In this document: positions 8,701 to 16,245 of the stretch, one piece after another | Layout: each line of letters opens with the position of its first letter | Numbering within the stretch: position 1 is the stretch's first letter | Assembly: GCF_000731985.1 (NCBI RefSeq) | Contig: NZ_JNCS01000002.1 | Span: forward strand, 186,001 to 250,000 | Direction of reading: 5' to 3' | Origin: Natrinema altunense | Lineage (GTDB): Archaea; Halobacteriota; Halobacteria; Halobacteriales; Natrialbaceae | DNA: 64,000 nt | Notes under the pieces: model-generated | Told to the model about the DNA's origin: nothing | Databases searched by the model: none | The model's input: only the letters and a program-made list of their open reading frames with translations | Translations under genes and position numbers: made by a program

Positions 8701-10951
8701 CGAGCAGTACGACCGCCAGCAGGGGGCGGTAAAGGTCATCATGAACTGCTTCACGTCGGATACGGAGGTTTTGACTCCTAGTGGCGTGCGCGGGATCACC
8801 GATCTCGAGATCGGCGACGAAGTGTATTCGCTCGATCCGGAGACGGAAGAACTGGAGATCAAGCCGGTCGTCGAAACCCACGACTATCCCGACTACGACG
8901 GCGATCTGATCGATATCGAGACGAGCAAGATCGACTTCCGCGTTACGCCGAATCACCGCATGCTCGTCCGAAAGAACGAGACAAACGGAATCACGGAAGA
9001 CGAGTATAGCTTTGTCGAGGCCGGAAACCTCGACCGAGCGACGAACTATGAGCTCCCTCACGGGTGGGCGGGCCCCGACGGAGACAAGCTCGAGGAGGTC
9101 GATCTCACGGAACTGATCGACGGCGAATACGAAGTGTGGGTCAGGCCGTCCGTTCACGGCCGTACGTTCACGGCGGAATTGGGCTGGACGCCGCGTCGCG
9201 TACCGAAAGCTGATGTCGGCAAAACGGGGTACGTCTTCACGGACGAGGAGTTCGAGGAACACCGTGAGTACATCGAAGAGGTCTGTGAGATGAGTTTCAT
9301 TCACCGGGAATCCGGCCGGAAATGGATTCCTCGGACCTACGATGGAGACGATTTCCTCGACCTGCTTGCATGGTTCGTAACGGAAGGAAACGTCTATACG
9401 TCCGAAGACAAGCAGTTCGGCGAGAATTTCCGTGGTTCGGCAACGACGGTAAACCTGGCACAGGACAAACTGCCGGTTGCCGACGGCGGCGTCGACCACC
9501 ACGCGACGATCGGCGAACTGCTCGATGACATGGGTTTCGACTACTACGTCGATGATCGGTGTTACACGGTCACATCGAAACTCCTCGGTAATCTATTGAC
9601 GTCGCACTGTGGCGACGGCAGTTTCGAGAAGCGAATCCCCGAGTTTGTCTTCGAGTGCAGCAGCCAACAGAAACGACGGTTCCTCGAGGTGCTCATCGAC
9701 GGCGATGGCGATCGGCAGGTCAACTCCTGGCGGTATACTACCTCGAGCGACCGGCTTCGGGACGACGTCCTCCGTCTCTGTGCACATCTCGGCATAACAG
9801 CAAACTACAATCGTGATAGCGGCTCGTGGCGCATCTACGTCACTGAGGGCTCGAAAAACACGCTTCGAATGCACCGAAGTGCGTCTCGAAGTACTGCTGA
9901 CGACGGTGTTTACTGCGTTACCGTCGAGGACAACCACACGCTGCTCGCCGGCCGAAACGGGAAGTTCCAGTTCGTCGGTCAATCGCTGTACGGCGTCTCG
10001 GGTTGGGAGCAGTTCCGCCTGTACGACAAGGAAGCAGCATCCGCCATCACTGCCACTGGTCGCGAAGTCATCGAGTTTACCGAGACCGCTGCTAACGAGG
10101 AAGGCTACGAGGTTACCTACGGCGACACCGACAGCGTCATGCTTGAACTCGGTACCGACGTATCGAAAGCGGAAGCTATCGAAACGTCGTTCGACCTCGA
10201 AGAACACATCAACGGTCGGTACGACGATTTTGCGCGCGAAGAACTAGGTGCCGAGTTCCACCGCTTCCAGATCGAGTTCGAGAAACTCTACCGTCGGTTC
10301 TTCCAAGCAGGAAAGAAGAAACGCTACGCGGGCCACATCACCTGGAAGGAAGGAAAGGACGTCAACGACGTCGACATCGTCGGCTTCGAGTATCAGCGCT
10401 CGGATATCGCGCCGATCACCAAGGAGGTCCAGCATCGGGTCATCGAGATGATCGTCCGCGAGGGCGATATCGAAGGCGCAAAGGAGTACGTCAACGGCGT
10501 CATCGAGGACGTCCTGGCCGGCGAAATCTCGCTCGAGGAGATCGCGATTCCCGGCGGGATCGGGAAACGACTCGACAACTACGACACCGACACGGCGCAG
10601 GTCCGTGGTGCGAAGTACGCCAACCTGCTGCTTGGGACCAACTTCCAGCGCGGGAGCAAACCCAAGCGACTCTATCTCGACCGCGTCGATCCGTCCTTCT
10701 TCGAACGCCTCGAGGCCGAGGAAGGGTTCGACGCCCGCACCGACCCCCTCTACGGTGCGTTCAAGCGCGACCCCGATGTCATCTGCTTCGAGTACGAAGA
10801 TCAGATCCCCGAAGCGTTCGAGGTCGACTACGACAAGATGCTCGAGAAGACGCTGCAGGGACCGATCGAGCGCATCCTCGAAGCGCTGGACATCTCGTGG
10901 GACGAAGTGAAAAGCGGGCAAGAGCAGAAGGGACTCGACTCGTTCATGTGA
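5774..10951 (+). CDS. polB: family B DNA polymerase I with two inteins
   Basis: Replicative family B polymerase precursor, 1725 aa. Removing both inteins leaves about 912 aa, the usual haloarchaeal size. Exonuclease motifs are present: FDIEV near residue 213, TGWNFEDFD near 303 and YNLRDVE near 409. Polymerase motif A (DLK|SLYPM) and motif B (KVIMN|SLYG) are each interrupted by an intein, while motif C (YGDTDS, near residue 1449) is intact. I start at ATG 5774, about 25 bp after a TTTTTATC TATA-like box; longer upstream extensions read as non-coding. The N-terminal ~45 residues are acidic and variable. Confidence 0.96.
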   Translation: MTEAGQTGLTEFGDDSAETDDRPDEEAVAVAGNGGSDAAEVIDVVEETLPESEGDLELAVMQVDYTIAGYGDEERPIMHVFGRTPDGELEHVQVVGFKPYFYAPTETLERPPEEQYDRLTGSREYDEDGEPYESIRGEKLTKIFGQTPRDVGQVRDDFNHYEADILFPNRFLIDKDVRSGIRVPERRADDDSLVVPHDEVDAADVDAAPRVNTFDIEVDDRSGFPEDGEEPILCLTSHDSYRDEYVMWLYEAPMGDGEIPTEITEYEPIEGEIDHDVRCFAEEEAMLEAFVEYVEDTDPDVLTGWNFEDFDAPYFLDRLEELAGPHHEYDLSIDRLSRVDEVWRSNWGGPDIKGRVVFDLLYGYQRMVFSELDSYRLDAVGEAELGVGKERYAGDIGDLWEADPTQLLEYNLRDVELCVELDRQQEIIPFWDEVRSFVGCKLEDAPTPGDAVDMYVLHEAYGRFALPSKGQQEAGEEYEGGAVFEPITGVKENVTVLDLKCFSGDTEVMTPDGPTNIKDLDVGDEMYTLDPDTFECEITPVSETHEYENQYGQLHHLGGNTHDLKVTENHQFLVSNTRGWDDLGPDDFELTEYRNIPETDRFAFPNHKPMTGAAPETFDLYEEVTGGHVVVYTDDDLRSFRHSMPDPVESTLDLVHGSSEAMGIQKSVGKYLIPLSTFRDNESTIREYADELFLKYGKQHREAPLSFQMTDWLEFLGWFVTEGSLDQSADRFTIHQSNGTHREQICSLLDRMAVNYNVDERGINVSNRYLLEWLEDHCGDGYAEKCLPEWIFDLDAEYLSILLETMIDGDGDRTDSGLGKFWTKSDDLMRAISRIAVQCGQKPTVSKQKDGTWYVSVGKRGSFKKSNETVERHDGNVYCVTAAENHVILAGRNGNFQWVGQSLYPMCMTTINASPETRVDPDEYDGDTYVAPVGDDEIHFRKEPDGVMREMITELLAEREEKKELRNEHEPGSHEYEQYDRQQGAVKVIMNCFTSDTEVLTPSGVRGITDLEIGDEVYSLDPETEELEIKPVVETHDYPDYDGDLIDIETSKIDFRVTPNHRMLVRKNETNGITEDEYSFVEAGNLDRATNYELPHGWAGPDGDKLEEVDLTELIDGEYEVWVRPSVHGRTFTAELGWTPRRVPKADVGKTGYVFTDEEFEEHREYIEEVCEMSFIHRESGRKWIPRTYDGDDFLDLLAWFVTEGNVYTSEDKQFGENFRGSATTVNLAQDKLPVADGGVDHHATIGELLDDMGFDYYVDDRCYTVTSKLLGNLLTSHCGDGSFEKRIPEFVFECSSQQKRRFLEVLIDGDGDRQVNSWRYTTSSDRLRDDVLRLCAHLGITANYNRDSGSWRIYVTEGSKNTLRMHRSASRSTADDGVYCVTVEDNHTLLAGRNGKFQFVGQSLYGVSGWEQFRLYDKEAASAITATGREVIEFTETAANEEGYEVTYGDTDSVMLELGTDVSKAEAIETSFDLEEHINGRYDDFAREELGAEFHRFQIEFEKLYRRFFQAGKKKRYAGHITWKEGKDVNDVDIVGFEYQRSDIAPITKEVQHRVIEMIVREGDIEGAKEYVNGVIEDVLAGEISLEEIAIPGGIGKRLDNYDTDTAQVRGAKYANLLLGTNFQRGSKPKRLYLDRVDPSFFERLEAEEGFDARTDPLYGAFKRDPDVICFEYEDQIPEAFEVDYDKMLEKTLQGPIERILEALDISWDEVKSGQEQKGLDSFM
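7274..8476 (+). other. intein 1 in PolB (motif A site), 401 aa
   Basis: In-frame protein-splicing element, residues 501-901 of the precursor. It starts at Cys (CFSGDTEVMTPDG, block A) and is followed by a Ser +1 extein residue. Block B is TENHQFLV. Two LAGLIDADG-type helices (FLGWFVTEGS and LLETMIDGDG) indicate an intact homing endonuclease. Block F/G is VYCVTAAENHVILAGRNG, and the C-terminus is WVGQ, so a terminal Gln replaces the usual Asn and the penultimate residue is Gly instead of His. Joining the flanks restores DLKSLYP. Codon choice looks less GC-extreme than in the exteins. Confidence 0.93.
8747..9982 (+). other. intein 2 in PolB (motif B site), 412 aa
   Basis: Second splicing element, residues 992-1403. 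It starts at Cys (CFTSDTEVLTPSG) and ends FVGQ before Ser +1. Removing it restores KVIMNSLYG. Block B is VTPNHRMLV. The LAGLIDADG helices are LLAWFVTEGN and VLIDGDGDRQ, and block F is VYCVTVEDNHTLLAGRNG. It shares the Gln C-terminus and general layout with intein 1, and their N- and C-terminal splicing blocks are clearly related, so both look like members of one haloarchaeal intein lineage. No frame damage is visible. Confidence 0.93.
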
Positions 10952-11112
10952 ACTGATCGACGGACTACGCCGAACCGTTCCCCGGAATCGGTACGTAACG
11001 CCGATCTGAAGTCCGTCTCGCCGCGGAAAGCAGGATACCGTCTCACGGTTCCGTATCGGACCATCCGAACTGTGCTTTCCGAATCAGAAACTTATTTTGA
11101 CTCTGCGGGACT

Positions 11113-11128
11113 GTATCCAATTGGATAC
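11113..11128. promoter_or_regulatory. perfect 16-bp palindrome upstream of suf operon
   Basis: GTATCCAATTGGATAC is a perfect palindrome whose near edge lies 47 bp before the sufC start codon, downstream of an AT-rich TATA-like stretch (cttattttga, 11090-11099). Position and symmetry suit an operator for a dimeric regulator of Fe-S cluster assembly. The cognate regulator is not identifiable from the sequence. Confidence 0.55.
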
Positions 11129-11175
11129 GAAACCGTTATCAGTCATACGACCCACTGTCCAGACGACAGAATACT

Positions 11176-12087
11176 ATGGCACGCCTCGAACTCAACAATC
11201 TGCATGCGGAAGTGGCGGAGGGCGACGAGAAGATCCTCGAGGGCGTCAACCTCGAGGTCCAGTCGGACGAGATCCACGCGCTGATGGGACCGAACGGCTC
11301 CGGGAAGTCGACGACCGCGAAGGTCATCGCCGGCCACCCGGCCTACGAGGTCACCGAGGGCGACGTCCTGCTTCACCTCGAGGACGACGAGTTCGGCGAG
11401 GACATCGAGATCGACGAGGAGCAGCGCACCTGGAACCTCCTCGAGCTCGAGCCGAACGAACGCGCCGCGCTCGGTATCTTCCTCGGCTTCCAGTATCCCG
11501 CGGAGATCGAAGGCGTCACGATGACGAACTTCCTCCGAACGGCGCTGAACGCCAAGATCGAGGAGCGCGAGGAACTCTTCGAGGACGAGGAGAACGACGA
11601 GGCCGACGCGGCGGACGACGAGGGCTTCGAGTCCTCGCCGATGGAAGGCCCCGCGGACGAGGGCGAAATCGGCGTCGCCGAGTTCCAGAAAATCCTCCAG
11701 GAGAAGATGGAACAGCTGGAGATGGACGAGAAGTTCGCCCAGCGCTACCTCAACGCCGGGTTCTCCGGCGGGGAGAAGAAACAGAACGAAGTGCTACAGG
11801 CCGCCATCCTCGAGCCCTCGATCGCCGTCCTCGACGAGATCGACTCCGGGCTCGACATCGACCGCCTGCAGGACGTCTCCAACGGGATCAACGCACTGCG
11901 CGACGAGCAGGGCACCGGCGTCCTGCAGATCACCCACTACCAGCGCATCCTCGACTACGTCGAGCCCGATCACGTCCACGTGATGCTCGACGGCCAGATC
12001 GCCAAGAGCGGCGGGCCCGAGCTCGCCGAGAAGCTCGAGGACAAGGGGTACGACTGGGTCCGCGAGGAAGTCTACGGCACCGCGTAA
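11176..12087 (+). CDS. sufC: SufC Fe-S cluster assembly ATPase
   Basis: ABC-type ATPase of the SufBCD scaffold that assembles Fe-S clusters in the cytosol. The 303-aa protein shows Walker A GPNGSGKST, signature SGGEKKQNE and Walker B AVLDEIDSGLD. Haloarchaeal SufC carries an acidic insertion before the signature; here it is EEREELFEDEENDEADAADD and following residues (about 130-170). It is the first gene of a C-B-D operon. No desulfurase (SufS) or SufU lies in the cluster. Confidence 0.96.
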   Translation: MARLELNNLHAEVAEGDEKILEGVNLEVQSDEIHALMGPNGSGKSTTAKVIAGHPAYEVTEGDVLLHLEDDEFGEDIEIDEEQRTWNLLELEPNERAALGIFLGFQYPAEIEGVTMTNFLRTALNAKIEEREELFEDEENDEADAADDEGFESSPMEGPADEGEIGVAEFQKILQEKMEQLEMDEKFAQRYLNAGFSGGEKKQNEVLQAAILEPSIAVLDEIDSGLDIDRLQDVSNGINALRDEQGTGVLQITHYQRILDYVEPDHVHVMLDGQIAKSGGPELAEKLEDKGYDWVREEVYGTA

Positions 12088-12147
12088 CCGGATTCGACTA
12101 GAACAACCGTAATAACGCTACAGCCGTAACCACAACTACATCAACCA

Positions 12148-13578
12148 ATGAGTTCCGATCAAGACCACCTACAAGAGACAGACACCGAGGCCCGGTTCGA
12201 GTTCAAGAAGGAAGAGAACGCCGCGGTCCGATCCGGGAAAGGCCTGACCGAGGAGGTCATTCGCATGATCTCCGAGGACAAGGACGAACCCGACTGGATG
12301 CTCGAGCGCCGCCTGCGTTCGCTCGAGCAGTACCACAACATGCCGATGCCGTCCGGTTGGCCCGGCATGCCGGATCTCTCCGAACTCGACGTCGAAGAGA
12401 TCATCCCGTACATCCGACCGGACGTCGACAAGCGCGAAGGCGTCGACGACTGGACGGAGCTGCCCGACGAGATCAAGGACACGTTCGACAAGCTGGGCAT
12501 TCCCGAAGCCGAGAAGAACGCCCTCTCGGGCGTCGGTGCCCAGTACGAGTCCGAGGTCGTCTACCAGAACATGCAAGAGCAGTGGGAGGAGAAAGGCGTC
12601 ATCTTCTGTAACATGGATGAGGCCGTTCGGGAGCATCCCGAACTCGTCAAAGAGCACTTCATGACGACCTGCGTGCCGCCGAGCGACAACAAGTTCGCCG
12701 CCTTGCACGGGGCCGTCTGGTCCGGCGGGAGCTTCGTCTACGTCCCCGAGGACGTCACCGTCGAGATGCCGGTTCAGGCCTACTTCCGCATGAACTCCGA
12801 GGGGATGGGTCAGTTCGAGCACACGCTCATCATCGCCGAGGAAGGCTCGGAGGTCCACTACATCGAGGGCTGTTCGGCCCCGAAGTACGGCACCCACAAC
12901 CTGCACTCGGGCGGCGTCGAGGTCTTCGTCGGCGAGGACGCTCACGTTCAGTACTCGACCGTCCAGAACTGGTCGAAGAACACGTTCAACCTCAACACCA
13001 AACGCGCCATCTGCGAGGAGAACGGCACGATGGAGTGGGTTTCGGGCAGCATGGGCTCGAAAGCGACCATGCTCTATCCGTGTACGATCCTCAAGGGACG
13101 GGGTTCGACCGACACCCACATCACCATCGCCTTCGCGGGCGAGGGTCAGGACATCGACACCGGCGCGAAGGTCTACCACAACGCGCCCGATACCAGCTCG
13201 ACCATCGAGTCCAAGTCGATCTCCAAGGACGGCGGCCGCACCAACTACCGCGGGCTCGTCCACATCGCCGACGGCGCGGAGAACTCGAGCACTGCCGTCG
13301 AGTGTGACGCCCTGATGTTCGACAACGAGTCCACGTCGGACACCATGCCGTACATGGAGATCGAGGAGTCGAAGGTCGACGTCGCCCACGAGGCGACCGT
13401 CGGCAAGATCGGCGACGAGGACATCTTCTACCTCCAGTCGCGCGGACTGGACGACGACGATGCCAAGAAGATGATCGTCGCCGGCTTCATTGAGCCGATC
13501 ACGGAGGAACTGCCGATCGAGTACGCGGTCGAACTCAACCGTCTCATCGAACTCGAGATGGAGGGGAGCCTCGGATAA
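12148..13578 (+). CDS. sufB: SufB Fe-S cluster scaffold protein
   Basis: The 476-aa SufB subunit, which forms the beta-helix scaffold with SufD and SufC. Characteristic stretches are GVIFCNMDEAVREHPEL, SGGSFVYVPEDV, EGCSAPKYGTHNLHSGGVEV and VECDALMFDNESTSDTMPYME. The start ATG 12148 follows sufC by 60 bp and the stop lies one base before sufD. The length is standard for archaeal SufB. Confidence 0.96.
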   Translation: MSSDQDHLQETDTEARFEFKKEENAAVRSGKGLTEEVIRMISEDKDEPDWMLERRLRSLEQYHNMPMPSGWPGMPDLSELDVEEIIPYIRPDVDKREGVDDWTELPDEIKDTFDKLGIPEAEKNALSGVGAQYESEVVYQNMQEQWEEKGVIFCNMDEAVREHPELVKEHFMTTCVPPSDNKFAALHGAVWSGGSFVYVPEDVTVEMPVQAYFRMNSEGMGQFEHTLIIAEEGSEVHYIEGCSAPKYGTHNLHSGGVEVFVGEDAHVQYSTVQNWSKNTFNLNTKRAICEENGTMEWVSGSMGSKATMLYPCTILKGRGSTDTHITIAFAGEGQDIDTGAKVYHNAPDTSSTIESKSISKDGGRTNYRGLVHIADGAENSSTAVECDALMFDNESTSDTMPYMEIEESKVDVAHEATVGKIGDEDIFYLQSRGLDDDDAKKMIVAGFIEPITEELPIEYAVELNRLIELEMEGSLG

Positions 13579-13579
13579 T

Positions 13580-14800
13580 ATGAGCGCAGGAACACAGGTA
13601 CACGCCAATCTGACCGAAGAACAGGTACGCGAAATCAGCGGAGATCTCGACGAGCCCGACTGGCTCCTCGAGACCCGTCTCGAGGCACTCGGGGCCCTCA
13701 AAGAACTCGACATGCCCGACGTCATCCGGACGCCGGGGCGGGACTGGACGAACCTCCACGACCTGGACTTCGAGTCCCTCGTCGATCCGCTCAACGCGGC
13801 CGAGGACAAAGATCAGGTCGGTCCCGACGAGGCTGAAGTCCTGGCCTGGAGCGACGCCGTCGCCGAGCACGAGGACCTCCTCAAGGAGCACTTCGGCAGT
13901 ATCGTCGATCCACAGGAGAACTATCTGACCGCGCTCTCGACGGCGCTGTTTAGCACCGGGACGGTCATCTACGTCCCCGAAGGTGTCGACGCCGAGGACG
14001 TTACCGTCCGCACCGAGCAGAACTCCCGCTCGCTGTTCAACTACACGCTCGTCGTCACCGAGGAATCGTCTTCGGTCACGATCCTCGAGCGACAGTCGAC
14101 CGGTGCCGAGCAGGACGAACAGTACTACAGCGGCGTCGTCGAAGTCGCCGCCGGCGAGAACAGTTACGTCCAGTACGGCAGCCTCCAGAACCTCTCGGAG
14201 GAGGCCTACAACTTCACCGTCAAGCGCGGCGTCGCCGACACCTACGCCACGATCGACTGGATCGAGGGCAACCTCGGGACCCAACTCACGAAGACGGAAG
14301 TCTCGACGACGCTCAGCGGCGATAGCTCCGAGACACAGATCGTCGGGGCGTTCTACGGCCACAACGACCAGCACTTCGACCTCGACGCGAAGGTCTGGCA
14401 CCGCGCCGAGCACACGACCGCGGATCTCGTCACCCGCGGTGTCACCGACGATGTCGCCCGCTCGGTCTACGAGGGCGTCCAGGACGTCGGCGCCGACGCC
14501 TGGGACACCAGCTCCTACCAGCGTGAGAACACGCTGATGCTCAGCGACGAGAGCGAGGCCGACGCCTCCCCGAAGCTGATCATCAACAACCACGACACCG
14601 AGGCCAGCCACTCCGCGACGGTCGGCCAGATTGACGCGGAGGACCTGTTCTACATGACCTCCCGCGGTGTCGACCCCCGAGCGGCGCGCAACATGCTCGT
14701 CGAGGGCTTCTTCGTGCCCGTTCTCGAGGAGATCGACGTCGACGAGCTCAGCGAGGATCTCGAGGAACTGATCGGCGCTCGACTCCGACAGCGCGACTGA
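13580..14800 (+). CDS. sufD: SufD Fe-S cluster assembly protein
   Basis: A 406-aa SufD paralogue of SufB; its shared fold shows in the FSTGTVIYVPEGVDAED, ASHSATVGQIDAEDLFYMTSRG and C-terminal ARNMLVEGFFVPVLEEI stretches. I use ATG 13580, immediately after the sufB TAA; an in-frame upstream ATG would lie inside sufB. Completes the SufCBD complex. Confidence 0.95.
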   Translation: MSAGTQVHANLTEEQVREISGDLDEPDWLLETRLEALGALKELDMPDVIRTPGRDWTNLHDLDFESLVDPLNAAEDKDQVGPDEAEVLAWSDAVAEHEDLLKEHFGSIVDPQENYLTALSTALFSTGTVIYVPEGVDAEDVTVRTEQNSRSLFNYTLVVTEESSSVTILERQSTGAEQDEQYYSGVVEVAAGENSYVQYGSLQNLSEEAYNFTVKRGVADTYATIDWIEGNLGTQLTKTEVSTTLSGDSSETQIVGAFYGHNDQHFDLDAKVWHRAEHTTADLVTRGVTDDVARSVYEGVQDVGADAWDTSSYQRENTLMLSDESEADASPKLIINNHDTEASHSATVGQIDAEDLFYMTSRGVDPRAARNMLVEGFFVPVLEEIDVDELSEDLEELIGARLRQRD

Positions 14801-14891
14801 TCGCTGTCGGTCCCCTGTCCCTCCCGCTGGTTCGCGTTGTTCCCGTCCGCGCTCCGAGACGACTAAGTAACCACGGCTCCCTTGTCGTGAT

Positions 14892-15386
14892 ATGAGCCTG
14901 GGACAGCGTGTCTCGAGCGACCACCAGCTGACCCGATTGCTCCAGATCGGGGTCGTGCTGGAGGAACTCGTCGAGTCACGCGCCGCCCACCACATCGAGT
15001 CCCTGCCCCCCGACGAGCGGGCGGAATTCGACGAGGAGGTGGAAGAGTTACTCGCGGAGGCCGCCACGGAGTCGGCCGAGCACCGCGAGCGACTCGAGGC
15101 GCTGATCGACGATCTCGAGGCGGAAACGGTCGGATACGAGGAGATCAACGCACTGGTCGACGCCCAGTACGGGCCGCCGGAGGACACGGACGGCGTCCTC
15201 TACGACCAGTTGGCCAACGAGGAGACGGCCTACAAGTTCTACGACGACCTGATCGAAGCGATCGAGGCTTCCGAATCCGAGTTCGCCGTCGACCGCGAGC
15301 GACTGCTCGAGACGCTGTACGGCATCCGCGAGGAGGAAAAAGAGGGCGTCGAGGAAGTGACCGAGGTCATGGAGCAGCGAGCATGA
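14892..15386 (+). CDS. ferritin-like (rubrerythrin-type) helical protein
   Basis: A 164-aa, mostly helical acidic protein. Its four helices contain spaced Glu/His pairs: EELVESRAAHHIE, ESAEHRERLEALI, ANEETAYKFYDDLIEAIE and EEEKEGVEEVTEVMEQ. The NEETAYKFYDDLIEA segment resembles the ExxxxxfY helix of ferritin-like di-iron proteins. Its place after sufD and before a metal-responsive regulator suggests a role in iron storage or sensing; that is inference from context. Its stop overlaps a possible 46-aa frame starting at 15383. Confidence 0.75.
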   Translation: MSLGQRVSSDHQLTRLLQIGVVLEELVESRAAHHIESLPPDERAEFDEEVEELLAEAATESAEHRERLEALIDDLEAETVGYEEINALVDAQYGPPEDTDGVLYDQLANEETAYKFYDDLIEAIEASESEFAVDRERLLETLYGIREEEKEGVEEVTEVMEQRA

Positions 15387-15523
15387 TCAGGGCGATCGCC
15401 ACGACCGCGGCCACCACAGTTACCGCGTTGACGCCGTCCGCGACACGCATCGACGCCCGGCCGCGGGTGCGCCGGCGAGGGACCGACACGACACGGAACG
15501 CGACCGACGGAGGGATGGCATGA
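15383..15523 (+). CDS. possible 46-aa coupled microprotein (doubtful)
   Basis: An open frame that starts inside the stop of the ferritin-like gene (ATGA) and stops inside the start of the regulator gene (ATGA), so it fills the gap between two co-directional genes exactly. The product (MIRAIATTAATTVTAL, then a basic Arg-rich half) matches no family I know. The opposite strand of the same DNA (start GTG 15489, end 15367) encodes a more protein-like 40-aa product with a clear membrane helix, ADGVNAVTVVAAVVAIALIM. At most one of the two is likely real. Confidence 0.3.
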   Translation: MIRAIATTAATTVTALTPSATRIDARPRVRRRGTDTTRNATDGGMA

Positions 15524-15954
15524 ACACTGCAGATCAATACCTCAAAGCGATCTATCTGGCCCAGCGCATCGAGGACGGCCCCGCATCGACCGGCACGCTC
15601 GCGGACCTCCTCGAGGTGAGTCCGGCCAGCGTCAACGAGATGATCGGCAAACTCGAGGAGCAGGACCTCGTCGACCACGAGAAATACAAAGGTGCCAGTC
15701 TGACCGACGAAGGACTCGAACGGGCACACAACGCCCTCCAGACCTACTGTATCATCGAGCGGTTCCTCGCGAACGTCCTGGAGGTCGAGGAGTTTCGCGA
15801 CGAGGCCCGCGCACTGGAAAGCGTCATCGACGATACCGTCGCGGAACGCCTCGACACCATCATCGACCGGCCCGCCCAGTGTCCCGACTGTTTCGATGCC
15901 GAGCAGGACTGCTGTGAACTGCTCGAACTCGAGGCCGGCGGTCGGGCCGACTGA
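15520..15954 (+). CDS. DtxR/MntR/SirR-type metal-dependent transcriptional regulator
   Basis: A 144-aa regulator. Residues 1-65 are the DtxR-family winged helix (NTADQYLKAIYLAQRI, then VSPASVNEMIGKLEEQDLVDHEKYKGASLT). The middle is the helical dimerisation and metal-binding domain (IIERFLANVLEVEEFRDEA). The C-terminus has a Cys-rich stretch (CPDCFDAEQDCC) that may bind metal. The DtxR family represses or activates iron and manganese genes. Linked to the ferritin-like gene and suf, it likely acts in iron homeostasis; its targets cannot be read from here, although a DtxR-like box exists at 24638. Confidence 0.9.
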   Translation: MNTADQYLKAIYLAQRIEDGPASTGTLADLLEVSPASVNEMIGKLEEQDLVDHEKYKGASLTDEGLERAHNALQTYCIIERFLANVLEVEEFRDEARALESVIDDTVAERLDTIIDRPAQCPDCFDAEQDCCELLELEAGGRAD

Positions 15955-16245
15955 GTCGGGTCGGTTACCGGACCCGTATACCGGTGCTGTTTTATAGGGA
16001 TAGCAGAGAGGAATAGGAGACGGCACGGTCAGACAGCTACCTTTCAGCGCGCGTGGTTTCCACGTGTGTTCACCTGACTGACCTACCCCGTCTCTCAAAC
16101 ACTCACGAGCGGTTGCTATTGCGGTCGGAGGGCCGCACCGACAGTATAACGAACGTGCTGCAGCCCGACATCGGGAGCGATTGCTGAACCAAATTCGATG
16201 AGAGCGACCGACGAAATTGCCGATTTAACCGCACGACACGCCCGG

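Noticed and set aside
7442..9502. 686-aa reverse-strand frame under the two inteins
   Set aside because: Antisense to intein coding with verified splicing blocks; no family-like text.
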